Shown here piece after piece: positions 12,816-24,110 of a stretch of DNA of 64,000 bases (position 1 is the first letter of the stretch; each line of letters begins with the position of its first letter). Source of the DNA: Nectonema munidae. Taxonomy: Eukaryota; Nematomorpha; Nectonematoida; Nectonematidae. The notes beneath the pieces were generated by a model. It was not told the DNA's origin, did no database searches, and worked only from the letters and a program-made list of their open reading frames with translations. The stretch covers positions 620,001-684,000 of the forward strand of contig JAUIRK010000923.1 in NCBI GenBank assembly GCA_030549495.1, given 5' to 3'. The position numbers and the translations under genes were made by a program.

Positions 12816-14160
12816 TTAAACTTTAAAATAATCAGTCATCCTTTTTTGTTGTAAGGTTTTTGCTGACATTTTGTCAACCTCAGAACTTGTTTTCACGATG
12901 TATTCCAGAGCTTTTCCTAAGCCATGATGAAGAGCAAACTTTTTTAGTTTATCCGCAATTTTTATTGCTTCTTTTAAAGAGTATGTGCCACTTTCTTCTG
13001 CTTCTTCATCACTTTCCAAAGAACTCTCTTCTTTTTCTCTTTCGATCTCTTTTAATGCTTCTTTTGCAGGTAAGTCAAACACGCTATTCTTAACATCGCA
13101 TGTGTACAAGTCTTTATCAATATTTGCAACAGCTTCATACTCAGCCCCGAAAACATCTCTACTTAAATTTTTCACTGCAGTAGGTATTCCTTCTTCAATC
13201 TCAGGATTCCACACAGAAATGTTTTCTTTGCGAAATCCGGCCTTTATGAAGCATTTCTTGATTGTGATTTCTTCAACTTCTTCCCATGCTTCTGCACTAC
13301 ACAATAAAATTACATCCACTATTTGTGTTGATTTTAAGGACTGACTTGCATTAATACATCTTGATTCATCTCTGTCCATTTGTCTGACTATATGGAAAAG
13401 CTATAGAAAAATTAGCGATTGTTCAGTAGATTAAAAAATTAAAAAAACATTTACTTGTCGTTTTCTAAATTTTAACTTCACTGCTTCAATTATCCCTTGA
13501 ATTTTAACGTTACTGAGCTTAAGATTGGGATGACAAGGGGCATTATCAATGAATAGAAGGACGTTCCTTTTCCAACTTTCATTTTCCTATAAAAATTTTG
13601 TAGCGAGTCTTCAAAAATCTCATCAGTCATCAAGCTTTTCTATTAAACTAGTACTCCACTGTTAAAGGGCTCAACTTCACTTTTGAAAAACATCAGGAGA
13701 CTTTGATTTTTGCAATCACTAAAGGTCACAACGTGCTATTGTTATTCTTCCCTTTGATCGTTTTCCACATGGACATCCTTCACATAAAAACTATCCAACC
13801 ATTTGAAGCTTTAAAATTCGATTTTCCAAGTTCTTCAGCAAAGCTTTAGTTTTGAGAATTGGTCCACTGACTGGAAGGCCTCTAGCCAAAGCGTCAATAA
13901 ACCCCCTGTATGTTAGAGTGTTTATCTCTTCATTACCTGTGAGATAGTTTTTTCTTTTTGAAACTGTTGACACACAACATTTAGAATAATCTTCTAACAC
14001 TTGTGCTTTCCTTTTTCCTAATGTTTGGATTTGAGTTTTACCTACACCCATCTTAGTAGCTATTTTATATACTGCTCTGCCACTAATAAAATAAAAGTTT
14101 AATTACATCGTACTTTTGTTGAAGAGCAAGTGATGTTCTTTTTTTCGACATATTACCTAC
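12816..14160 (-). pseudogene. Tigger transposase, internally deleted
   Basis: Reading from 14150 down: MSKKRTSLALQQKYDVIKLL (N-terminal HTH, then a frame change), SGRAVYKIATKMGVGK, a CENP-B-type HTH with GLPVSGPILKTKA and FKASNGW near 13800, then VLLFIDNAPCHPNLKL (13590-13500) with the second catalytic Asp. The C-terminal 187-residue frame (13379-12816) contains AWEEVEEITIKKCFIKAGF, typical of Tigger proteins. The segment with the first catalytic Asp (the DETG block) is missing: FKASNGW runs almost directly into the region before FIDNAPCHP. A 62-nt intron with GTAAAT and CTATAG ends (about 13456-13395) joins FRKRQ to LFHIVRQMDRD in frame. The protein ends QKRMTDYFKV, which contains a PCNA-binding PIP box. 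The copy cannot be active. Confidence 0.85.
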
Positions 14161-14439
14161 TATGTAAACATGATCTAACTATTATATTGAAATTTGTAAC
14201 CAATAAACTTACGTAAAAAACAACAAAAACAAAAGATATGAAAAATGGCTGATAATGAGAAATCAACAAGGAAAATCTTTTAGCTTTTATTCATCATAAG
14301 GCTGATTTCATCCATGTCATATTGATTGTGTTCAAAGTATTGATGTACGACATATGATGTGTCACAAAAGAAATTCAGTTTTACTAGTCTTACTGTGCAA
14401 CAATTGCACTATTTTTTTCAAGTGTGTTTAAAATGTAAC

Positions 14440-15104
14440 TGTCTGCAAAATAGTCGTTTAATGCAGGTTTTTTAAAGTAAATTTTAGAGCAAAACATGGT
14501 CGAAGGTCGCGTTAGACAGTGTGTTGCTAAATACAGAGTGAAAACAGTTCAATTTTCGTCGGGAGGAAAAAACTATGGTCGCTATACAATGGGTCGCTAA
14601 GGTTTACTAAGAATTTTATTTCATACTCTTGTAATGAGATGAACAATACACATCATTGGAATGATTTATCACAATGTTTATCAATATCATGTGTATAGAA
14701 CAATTTACTAGCCCTGCTGTGAGAGTTACACTTTTTATTTTGTGAGCAGTCGCTATTAGTGTATGTACACTGCACAGTGTACACTATATAGAATTCATAC
14801 TATGCTCTGTGCTGGTATGAAAAAATGATAATGAGAGAAATTATAAGAACAATCGTTCATTACAACAGTGCTTAACAAATAAAAACATTTGTGAAAAAAT
14901 AAGTTATAATATTCAACAAAAAATAGTCGCTTAAATCAGTACTTAGAGATAAATTTCATTCAAAAACATGGTCGTAGGTCGCGTTAGACAGTGTGTCGTT
15001 AAATACAGGGTGAAAACAGTCAAATTTTCATTGGGAGGAAGAAAAAAGGTCGTTATGGGCAGGGAGTCGTTTAATACAGGGGGTCGCTAAGGCAGGTTTG
15101 ACTG
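14440..15104. repeat. Duplicated right terminus of the Tigger element
   Basis: The block 14440-14612 (AAAACATGGTCGAAGGTCGC, then GACAGTGTGTTGCTAAATAC, then GGGTCGCTAAGG) repeats, with substantial divergence, the true terminal block 14925-15104. About 310 bp of unrelated sequence (14613-14924) lies between them. Either the element's end was duplicated, or a Tigger relative inserted next to an older end. Only the outer copy carries the complete terminal CAGGTTTGACTG. Confidence 0.65.
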
Positions 15105-16926
15105 TACTATTTTATAAAAATCTACAAATAAATTTAGATTCTGAGAGTAGAGTCGCTTTATAATTGTGCTGGAAATTGTCACATAATATAGGTAAAAATT
15201 TGTCCTAATGAAAGGAGCTTTAGTTTAAAATGCATCCCTTATCTGCTAATTAATGGTATGAAGCCCATGGAAAATAAAAACAGTAAAAGGTATTTCTTAA
15301 GTACTTGTGATATAAGTAATGTATTCTGAAAGCCCATAAAAAATGCTTTAATTTGGTATATCGCATAATGCATTTTGTTGAGAAATGTGAAAGTTATAAG
15401 TGTTTTAATATTTGACTAAGATTTAAGCTAGGAACACTACAAATAAACTAAGCGTACACTAGCCCGATAAAATAAAGCACACACGCGTGCTAAAGATGTG
15501 GTGTAGCGTATGCGAGATAAGAATTTCCTGCGCTCACAAACGCGTAATGCAACATGTGTTAATCTTTCTTCGCATAGTTATGCTCTAAAATCAATCAATA
15601 ATGTGATTTATTCTTCGCACACTGTCGGTATAAATATAATGAATGCCCTTCGTTAAAAATTAGAAAGGTTGTATCTAAACTAAATAAAAGTAGACTACGA
15701 TTATCAAACAAAATTCGTACATTCAATACACACGCGTGGTAAAGATGTGGTAAAGCGTATGTGAGATAAGAATTCACTGCGCTCACAAACGCGTAATGCA
15801 ACATGTATTAATCTTTCTTCGCATAATTATGCTCTAAAATCAATCAATAATGTGATTTATTCCTCGCACACTGTCGGTATAAATATAACGAATGCCCTTC
15901 GTTAAAAATTAGAAAGTTTGTATCTAAACTAAATAAAAGTAGACTACGATTATCAAACAAAACTCGTACATTTAATCGACATTTTTCACTTGAAAAATAA
16001 TTTAAAATTTATTAGAAAAATATTATACTGACCTATACTACTGACCCATAAAAAGTAAAAAATAAATATTAATTTTCGACAGTTTTATTTAACTATGACA
16101 TTTTAAAATGTTAAAAACCATATTCTGCCTTTGTGAATATAAAATTTTGAAGAAATAATATATAAACTCATCACGTTAATTATTGGTATTTTTGAAACTA
16201 GATAAAAGTTGACTGACCTCACACAAAAGCGGATTTTGGAAAAATAAAAATATATTTATTTGTAAAACCTAGCCTATTTTACCCACAAAGAGTATAGCTT
16301 CAAATCTTGTACATTCGATCAACATTTTTCACTTTAAAAATAATTTTAAATTTATTAGAAAAACATTATACTGACCTGTACTACTGACCCATAAAAAGTA
16401 AAAAATATATATTAATTTTCGACAGTTTTCTTCAACTATGAAATTTTAAAATGTAAAAAATCATATTTTACCTTTGTGAATATAAAATATTGAAAAAATA
16501 TTATATAAATTAAGAACGTTAATTATTATTGGTATTTTTTGAAACTAGATAAAACTTGACTGACCTCACATAAAAGCAGATTTTGGAAAAATGAAAATAT
16601 ATTTATATGTATAACCTAGCCTATGTTAACCACAAAGAGTATACCTTTCCAATGATATCATTTTCATTCAATTTTTTTTAAAAATCTTCACATTATGCTT
16701 AAACAAAAAGGTGGTCCGTAATTTTTTCAAAAATTTAGACAAAATTTTTCGAAGTAAAGTCCATTTATTAAAATTTGTTAAAACTTTTGCAAAAATAAAT
16801 TATTCTAGAGTATGTAGCAAACGATAAGCTTTCTAATGATATATATATCATGAAAAAGAAATATTGAAAAACAGTTGAATTCTTTCTTCAAATCAAACAA
16901 GTAAAAATTTCCAAAAAGTAGTATTG

Positions 16927-16967
<41 letters not shown>

Positions 16968-17158
16968 TACATAAACATTTCAACCAATCATATAGTTTTT
17001 ATGAAATAAAACTGCAATTTCAAAGTTAAATTTTTTGAACTTTTAGGTAGAATTTTTGAAATGTGGCTTTCAATATGTATGTAAAATATTTTTTGAAAAT
17101 TTTTATTTTAAGTATATTTTTTAAGCATTTTACGATTTACACATTTAAATATATAATA

Positions 17159-18642
17159 GACAACTTGCGTGTTATCTCCAACCCGTATATTACGATGATT
17201 CTTCTCCAACCTGTATTCTACGATGATTCATCTCCAAACTATATACTACAATGATTCATCTCCAACCTGTATACTACGATAATTCATCTCCAACCTGTAT
17301 ACTACGATGATTCATCTTCAACCTGTATACTACGATGGTTTCTATTCCATGTACAAATAACTAGGGAGACAATGTTCAACTTTCTGTTCACATTCTGCTA
17401 GATGTAAGATTTGATATACCTCATTCGGGGAGACGATGGTTCATCTACAACCTGTATACCGCGATAATTCATCTCCAACCTATCAGTTCATATTTTGCTA
17501 GATGTAAGATTTGATATATCTCATTCGGGGAGAGGATGTTAGATAAGTTATTAATTTTTTCACGATATTAAATAATTAATTTTATCAAATAATCAAAATA
17601 AAATTCTGTAATCAAAGAATCGAAAAATATTCTTTAAAAAATCAAAAAATATCAAAGTTTCTGTTCATATTTTGCTACCTCATACGATGTTACAAAAGTT
17701 ATTACCTATACTTTGCAATTTGAACAATTTTAAATATTATATTTGTCGAATAATCAAAGAATCGAAAAATGTTAAAATCAAAAGATATTTATTTTCGAAT
17801 AATCAAAGAATCGAAAAATGTTCAAATCAAAAAATATTTATTCTTTTTAAATATATCGTTGGCTCCCCTTACTTTTAAAATGGAAAGATAAACCTAGTCT
17901 TTAATAATTATTTTGTATCAAAATATGCACATACGAAACTAAAAGTAAGGGGAGCCAACGATATATTTAAAAAGAATAAATATTTTTTGATTTGAACATT
18001 TTTCGATTCTTTGATTATTCGAAAATAAATATCTTTTGATTTTAACTTTTTCGTTCTTTGATTATTCGACAAATATAATATTTAAAATTGTTCAATTGCA
18101 AAGTATAGGTAATAACTTTGTACACGTATGAGGTAGCAAAATATAAGAAATTGATTTTTTTGATTTTTTAAAGAAATTTTTCGATTCTTTGATTACAGAT
18201 TTTATTTTGATTATTTGATAAAATTAATTATTTAATATCGTGAAAAAATAATAACTATCTAACTTCCGATAGTATATAAACTACATCTAGCAAAATATAA
18301 CTGATAGGTTGGAGATGAATTATCGTATACAGTTGTAGATGACCATGTCTCCCCGAATGAGGTTATCAAATTTACATCTAGCAGAATGTAACAGAAAGTT
18401 GAAATGTCTCCCTAGTTATTTGTACATGGAATAGAAACATCGTAGTATACAGGTTGAAGATGAAACGTAGTATACAGGTTGGAGATGAATTATCGTAGTA
18501 TACAGGTTGGAGATGAATCATTGTAGTATATAGTTTGGAGATGAATCATCGTAGAATACAGGTTGGAGAAGAATCATCGTAATATACGGGTTGGAGATAA
18601 CACGCAAGTTGTCTACCCGCGTTCAACCGTACAGGTTATGAG
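17159..18642. mobile_element. Foldback-like palindromic element, copy 2
   Basis: The left arm (17159-17877) and inverted right arm (17940-18642) surround a 62-bp spacer (17878-17939) that is nearly the same as that of copy 1. The left arm lacks the outermost 29 bp (CTCATAACC ... GGGTA) that the right arm still has. The extra internal direct copy of copy 1 is absent. The right arm differs from the left mainly by small deletions (see findings). There is no coding capacity. Confidence 0.75.
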
Positions 18643-21074
18643 AATATATCATTACATATTAGAGAAGAGTTTTCTAAACTCTTTATACTGAAAAATATTT
18701 CTTCAAATATATTACTGTTTTGTTTAAAATACCTATACTTTGCAATTTGCCGATTTTAAATATTATATTTGTCAAATAATCAAAATAAAATTCTGTGATC
18801 AAAGAATCGAAAAATATTCTTTAAAAAATCAAAAAATATTAAACTTTCTGTTCATATTTTGCTACCTCATAGCTTCAATACTTTTTGAGAAAAATTGATT
18901 AAAACACATATTTTGATCTATTTATCTTCTCTTTAGAAATTTATATGAAGTAAACAATAATAAAAATAATATTTATCAAAACATATTTTTTTCGAATAAA
19001 GTGTAAATCAAACCCGCACTTAAATTTTGGATGATTAATTCAAAAAGTAAAAAACTAATGTTAATTTATAAAAAACGAAAACTAAAATGATTTTATAAAA
19101 ATCTAAAAATAAATAGTGGACTACGATTATCCAACAAAACTTGTACATTCGATCTACATTTTTAACTTCAAAAATAATTTTAAATGTATTAGATAAACAT
19201 TATACTGACCAATAAAAAAAACGAAGGTTAATTTATAAAAAAAAAAGGAAAAACTAATACTATTTTATAAAAATCTACAAATAAATTTAGATTCTGAGAG
19301 TAGAGTCGCTTTATAATTGTGCTGAAATTGTCACATAATATAGGTAAAAATTTGTCCTAATGAAAGGAGCTTTAGTTTAAAATGCATCCCTTATCTGCTA
19401 ATTAATGGTATGAAGCCCATGGAAAATAAAAACAGTAAAAGGTATTTCTTAAGTACTTGTGATATAAGTAATGTATTCTGAAAGCCCATAAAAAATGCTT
19501 TAATTTGGTATATCGCATGATGCATTTTGTTGAGAAATGTGAAAGTTATAAGCGTTTTAATATTTGACTAAGATTTAAGCTAGGAACACTACAAATAAAC
19601 TAAGCGTACACTAGCCCGATAAAATAAACCACACAGCGGCTAAAGATGTGTGAAGCTATGCGAGATAAGAATTTCCTGCGCTCACAAACCGTAATGCAAC
19701 ATGTGTTAATCTTTCTTCGCATAGTTATGCTCTAAAATCAATCAATAATGTGATTTATTATTCGCACACTGTCGGTATAAATATAACGAATGCTCTTCGT
19801 TAAAAATTAGAAAGGTTGTATCTAAACTAAATAAAAGTGACTACGATTATCCAACAAAATTCGTACATTCAATCGACAAAACCACACGGTGCTAAAGATG
19901 TGGTGAAGCGTATGTTAGATAAGAATTCATGCGCTCACAAACGCTAATGCAACATGTGTTAATCTTTCTTCGCATAATTATGCTCTAAAATCAATCAATA
20001 ATGTGATTTATTCTTCGACACTGTGGTATAATTTTTAACGAATGCCCTTCGTTAAAAATTAGAAAGGTTGTATCTAAACTAAATAAAAGTAGACTACGAT
20101 TATCAAAAAACTCTTACATTTAATCGACATTTTCACTTGAAAAATAATTTAAAATTTATTAGAAAAATATTATACTGACCTATACTACAGCCCATAAAAA
20201 GTAAAAAATATATATTAATTTTCGACAGTTTTATTTAACTATGACATTTTAAAATGTTAAAAACCATATCTACCTTTGTGAATATAAAATTTGAAGAAAT
20301 AATATATAATCATGTTAATTATTGGATTTTTGAAACTAGATAAAGTGATGACCTCACATAAAAGCGGATTTTGGAAAAATAAAATATATTTATTTGTAAA
20401 ACCTAGCCTATTTTACCCACAAAGAGTATAGCTTCAAATCTTCTACATTCGATCAACATTTTTCACTTCAAAAATAATTTAAAATTTATTAGAAAAATTA
20501 TACTGACCTATACTACTGACCCATAAAAAGTAAAAATATATATTAATTTTCGACAGTTTTCTTCAACTATGAAATTTTAAAATGTGAAAAATCATATTTT
20601 ACCTTTGTGAATATAAAATATTCAAAAAATATTTTATAAATTAAGAAGTTAATTATAATTGGTATTTTTGAAACTAGATGAAACTTGACTGACCTCACAT
20701 AAAAGCAGATTTTGGAAAAATAAAAATATATTTATTTGTATAACCTAGCCTATGTTAACCACAAAGAGTATACCTTTCCAATGACACCATTTTCATTTAT
20801 TTTTTTTTTAAAAAAGACAGATTATGCTTAAACAAAAAGGTGGTCCGTAATTTTTTCAAAATTTTAGACAAAATTTTTTGAAGTAATGTCCATTTATTAA
20901 AATTTGTTAAAACTTTTGCAAAAATAAATTATTCTAGAGTATGTAGCAAACGATAAGCTTTCTAATGATATATATATCATGAAAAAGAAATATTGAAAAA
21001 CAGTTTAATTCTTTCTTCAAATCAAACAAGTAAAAATTTTCAAAAAGTAGTATTGGTAGTAGTAGTAGTAGTAG

Positions 21075-21105
<31 letters not shown>

Positions 21106-21295
21106 TACATAAACATTTCAACCAATCATATAGTTTTTATGAAATAAAACAGCAATTTCAAAGTTAAATTTTTTGAACTTTTAGGTAGAATTTTTGAAAT
21201 GTGGCTTTCAATATGTATGTAAAATATTTTTTTAAAATTTTTATTTTAAGTATATTTTTTAAGCATTTTACGATTTACACATTTAAATATATAAT
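18643..21295. repeat. Tail of composite unit 2
   Basis: This is a close copy of 11704-17158 without the Tigger element and with only one copy of the 321-bp segment. The empty Tigger site is at about 19254. A mixed (AGT)n(ATT)n tract at 21056-21100 replaces the pure (ATT)n of unit 1. Many one- to three-base gaps relative to unit 1 lie between about 18660 and 20650. No gene. Confidence 0.8.
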
Positions 21296-21403
21296 AAGGC
21301 TGGCAAGTTTTGCGAGTTGTCTCCCCGGAGGTCTTGCCAGACCTCTGATAAGGCTGGCAAGTTTTGCGTGTTGTCTCCCCGGAGGTCTTGCCAGACCTCT
21401 GAT
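21296..21403. repeat. Two 54-bp GC-richer hairpin repeats after unit 2
   Basis: Two 54-bp copies (21296-21349, 21350-21403) differ at one base. Each contains CTGGCAAG near its start and CTTGCCAG near its end, plus the smaller GGTCTTGCCAGACC palindrome, so each can fold into a hairpin. They follow directly after the unit-2 end ATATAATA. The internal motif TTGCGTGTTGTCTCC resembles TTGCGTGTTATCTCC, which starts the next unit at the first junction. They may be the remains of a third unit start. Confidence 0.6.
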
Positions 21404-21777
21404 GTGTTCTTTTCTAATACAGGAGAAAAATAGCGGAAAGATAAATTCTATAAAAAGATTTTGTCACAAAGATCACGCTTTTAATAAAGAGAAAACTTTA
21501 AAATATTTGATTGTAGTAAACAATTTATTAATAATAATTTGGGAAAGAGATTATAGAATTAGATTATAGAATTATTTTTACGTTAATTTTTCTACAAATA
21601 AAGTCCACTTTTTCAAGTCGTTGTGTCTATTTTCAAGGATTTATATATCAACTTTTGTTGCACCTAGTGATAAGATATTTTTGAAGAAAATACAACATTG
21701 AACAGTGTAAATTTTTATAAATAATAGTGAAAAAACGAATCTATTTCGCTTTGTTATGGTCGCATTTAAAGAAAATA
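21404..21777. other. AT-rich spacer, nothing recognised
   Basis: A plus-strand frame of 122 codons that ends in this stretch (to 21569) is an accident of the 54-bp repeats and flanking AT-rich DNA. No motif is visible. Confidence 0.5.
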
Positions 21778-21785
21778 GTCACAGT

Positions 21786-22058
21786 CAGGGCCGGCCCTAG
21801 TGTTCGCGGGGTCCTATGCAAAATGGATTGCACGGGGCCGAGTGTGTGTAGAAAAAAGATTAAAAGTGAGAAATAAGATTTTGAAAAAAAAGGGATTTGT
21901 TTTATTACTTTTTCATTAACACAAAATGACGATCAAAGTAACTTTAGTTTGCGAACCTTGCATTTAGCAAAATCATACAATATATCATCAAAATGAAAAA
22001 TGGGAAGCACGGGGCCCACTACGGCCGCATAGGTTTCAGTGGCCTAAGGCTGGCTCTG
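21786..22058. mobile_element. hAT-type MITE, 273 bp, 8-bp TSD
   Basis: The left end is CAGGGCCGGCCCTAG and the right end is the complement of CAGAGCCAGCCTTAGG. Flanking octamers are GTCACAGT (21778-21785) and GTCACAAT (22059-22066), 7 of 8 identical. An 8-bp duplication and CAG-starting ends indicate hAT. No coding capacity. Confidence 0.8.
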
Positions 22059-22066
22059 GTCACAAT

Positions 22067-24110
22067 TCATTTATGTAGAAACTATTATATATATTAGATA
22101 CTTTAAAATTAAAATTTGCGAAAAATTTTGACAAATGCAAAATAAATATAATTAAACAACATTGATAGAAAGTTGATCCTTCAGGATAGTTTTGAAGACT
22201 TATACTCATTACTTCCATCAAATCCTCTTCGATCACCTCTAATCCCAGCAACACTTCCAATCGACTAAGCCGATTACAGGTTCTCTTCTAATCATCTCAC
22301 AACAGACTTCATTCTTACTTCGACTTCTTCATTTAGTTTTACTCCTATTCTCTTGGAAAAGGACACAGTCGTGTTCGAAAATATTTGAAAATTCTTTTTC
22401 AATAAATTTTGATTCTTTTTTCCTTTTTATATACAATTAAACAACAAATATTTTTTATTTATTCTTAAAATTTTTTTGAAATTTTTGTTTGAAATTTTTT
22501 TTTGATCTTGACATTTTGATAAAAGAGAGGGAAAAACAAAACCTATTACTGAAAATTAAGATACAATAATAATAGAACTTACTTAGACCCTACATAAAAA
22601 CAATTTTGTATAATTAACTTGAGTGTGTGTTAACTTTTAGTGACTGCTTTATTTTTGACGTTGTGTTTTTATGGATGGGACATAAAACATTAGTATTACT
22701 CATTTATGCTAACAATAAATATCTTTTTGACAATTTACTTTTTTCATTACCATTATTTAAAATAAAATTAAAAATCACTTTTAAGTACATACAAATTATG
22801 ATCTATTAGTTTTTTCTTTCTCACTCAAACATGAACTTGAAACTATTAGTAAAAAAAAATTTGATAGAGGAATAAATAGTTTATTCAGCACCTGTGAAAA
22901 TAACTTTTTTACATTGATTTAATTAAACAAATGAAAATCAAATTATGAATGAGTATCAAAAACTTGATTTTGGTATTAGAAGCGAGAAAAAATCTATTTA
23001 TAAAATAAATTCATAAATTTTTAAATCGAACTAAAGTCTAAAAATATTTCTGTTATATAAACAAAATTCAAAATATATTTCAAAAAATCACAAAATTTTA
23101 ACTTTTTTGGAAAAGGTTATTCTGTTTTTAAAATGTCGATTCAAATTTCCCGCAGAATCTGTTTTAAAAGTAAAATTTTAAACGATTTTGGCAATTCATT
23201 TTAATTTATATATAAAAGGAGAATAGTTATATTTCAACAATGAATTCCATCTACTAAAATATAACCCACTAAATTTTCCAAAATTAATTTCTGGCAAGGC
23301 TTTTGATTTTATTTTAAGTTTTTTAAAAATGGATATTTTTTCCTTTTTGCTTTTAAAGATGTTTTGTTGTGTATTACAGAATGTATATATGTACATATGC
23401 ATGTAGGATTTTAAATATTTATATAATAAGCATATTTGTATATGTGTATGGATAATTGCCAAGATTTAACCGTATATTAAGTGTTATGAAGCATAAAAAT
23501 ATAAAGAATGGAATAATGTTCAAGAGTATATTATAAGTGTGTTGTGTGTCTCTTGATTGCAGTTGTTTTATAGGAAATAAAAAATTTTTATTTTGTGTTT
23601 TTCTATCATTTGTAAAGTAACAGTGCAAATTGTTCATATATTTTATTTCTAAATTGTCAAAATTATTGGGGGCGCATTTTTTTGCAATTTTCAAAATTAC
23701 TGGTCTGGAAATACAACTAGAGACCAAATATGTAAGCAATCCTTTAAAATAGAGTGTATTCAGCGCATACCTAAATTTATAAGACTACTTTATATTTTTT
23801 TTTACAAAATTGGTGAAATTTAAATACTATACTTCCAGCGAAAATATTTTAATTAAATTTGCATATCGCATATATACTAGTTTAAAAAATCCAAAATTAT
23901 TGGGGGGAGGGGCTAATAGGCTTTTCATTGAAAATGAAGTAGCCTATCAGGCACACTACAGGAATTGATGAAAGGATATTTGATTGATAGAGAAAACAAC
24001 TGAAAACAAATAACTGAAGGTTGGACAGTTTTATATGAGTGAATGTAGTCTGAAGGAAAAGAGTCTACTAGACACCCTGTGATGTTTATATGAAAAAAAT
24101 ATGATTGGTT
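22067..24110. other. AT-rich stretch, no supported gene
   Basis: Several frames of 60-106 codons occur here (22060-22260, 23196-23462, 23419-23739), but all are rich in Ile, Tyr, Phe and Lys and show no motif. At 23890-23915 CCAAAATTATTGGGGGGAGG matches the poly-G sub-terminal motif of the repeat family seen at 24.1, 25.7, 41.4 and 60.8 kb. Confidence 0.45.

Larger units (their letters stand above)
12646..15104 (-). mobile_element. pogo/Tigger-type DNA transposon, 2459 bp, TA target site
   Basis: The ends are CAGTCAAACCTGTATTAAAC at the left and the complement of CAGTCAAACCTGCCTTAGCG at the right: 12 bp perfect, then imperfect. It is flanked by TA at 12644-12645 and 15105-15106. The unoccupied site (CTAATACTATTTTA) is present at 12338 in the first 321-bp repeat and near 19254 in unit 2, which fixes both boundaries and the TA duplication. 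The transposase runs on the minus strand. Ends beginning CAGT..AACC, a TA target and a CENP-B-like transposase place it in the pogo/Tigger group of the Tc1-mariner (IS630) superfamily. The right terminus is present twice (see 14440-15104). Confidence 0.92.
11704..17158. repeat. Tail of composite unit 1, with three internal tandem duplications
   Basis: This non-coding DNA follows the palindrome. It holds a 321-bp direct duplication (12248-12568, and 12569-12645 continuing at 15107-15350 on the other side of the Tigger insertion). It also holds a 249-bp duplication (15480-15728 and 15729-15970, each starting CACACGCGTG) and a 342-bp duplication (about 15971-16312 and 16313-16650). An (ATT)n tract lies at 16928-16962. 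The 249- and 342-bp duplications also exist in unit 2, so they predate the unit duplication. The 321-bp one exists only in unit 1. Confidence 0.8.
9198..21295. repeat. Tandem pair of composite units (foldback palindrome plus tail)
   Basis: Two units stand head to tail. Unit 1 (9198-17158) is a palindrome (9198-11703) plus a tail (11704-17158). Unit 2 (17159-21295) is a palindrome (17159-18642) plus a tail (18643-21295). Both tails end in the same sequence, ACATTTAAATATATAATA, at 17141-17158 and 21278-21295. At the first junction the next unit starts immediately with GACAACTTGCGTGTTATCTC. After subtracting the Tigger insertion and one 321-bp internal duplication, the two tails have nearly the same length (about 2.67 and 2.65 kb) and are closely similar throughout. 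This is a recent duplication of a repetitive unit of roughly 4-5.5 kb. Whether the unit is a large non-autonomous transposon or a young satellite cannot be told from one window. Confidence 0.85.

Noticed and set aside
12985-13344. 119-codon plus-strand frame
   Set aside because: It lies opposite the Tigger transposase C-terminus, which has clear family motifs on the minus strand.
21201-21569. 122-codon frame with GGLARPL repeats
   Set aside because: It is produced by the two 54-bp repeats read between AT-rich flanks.
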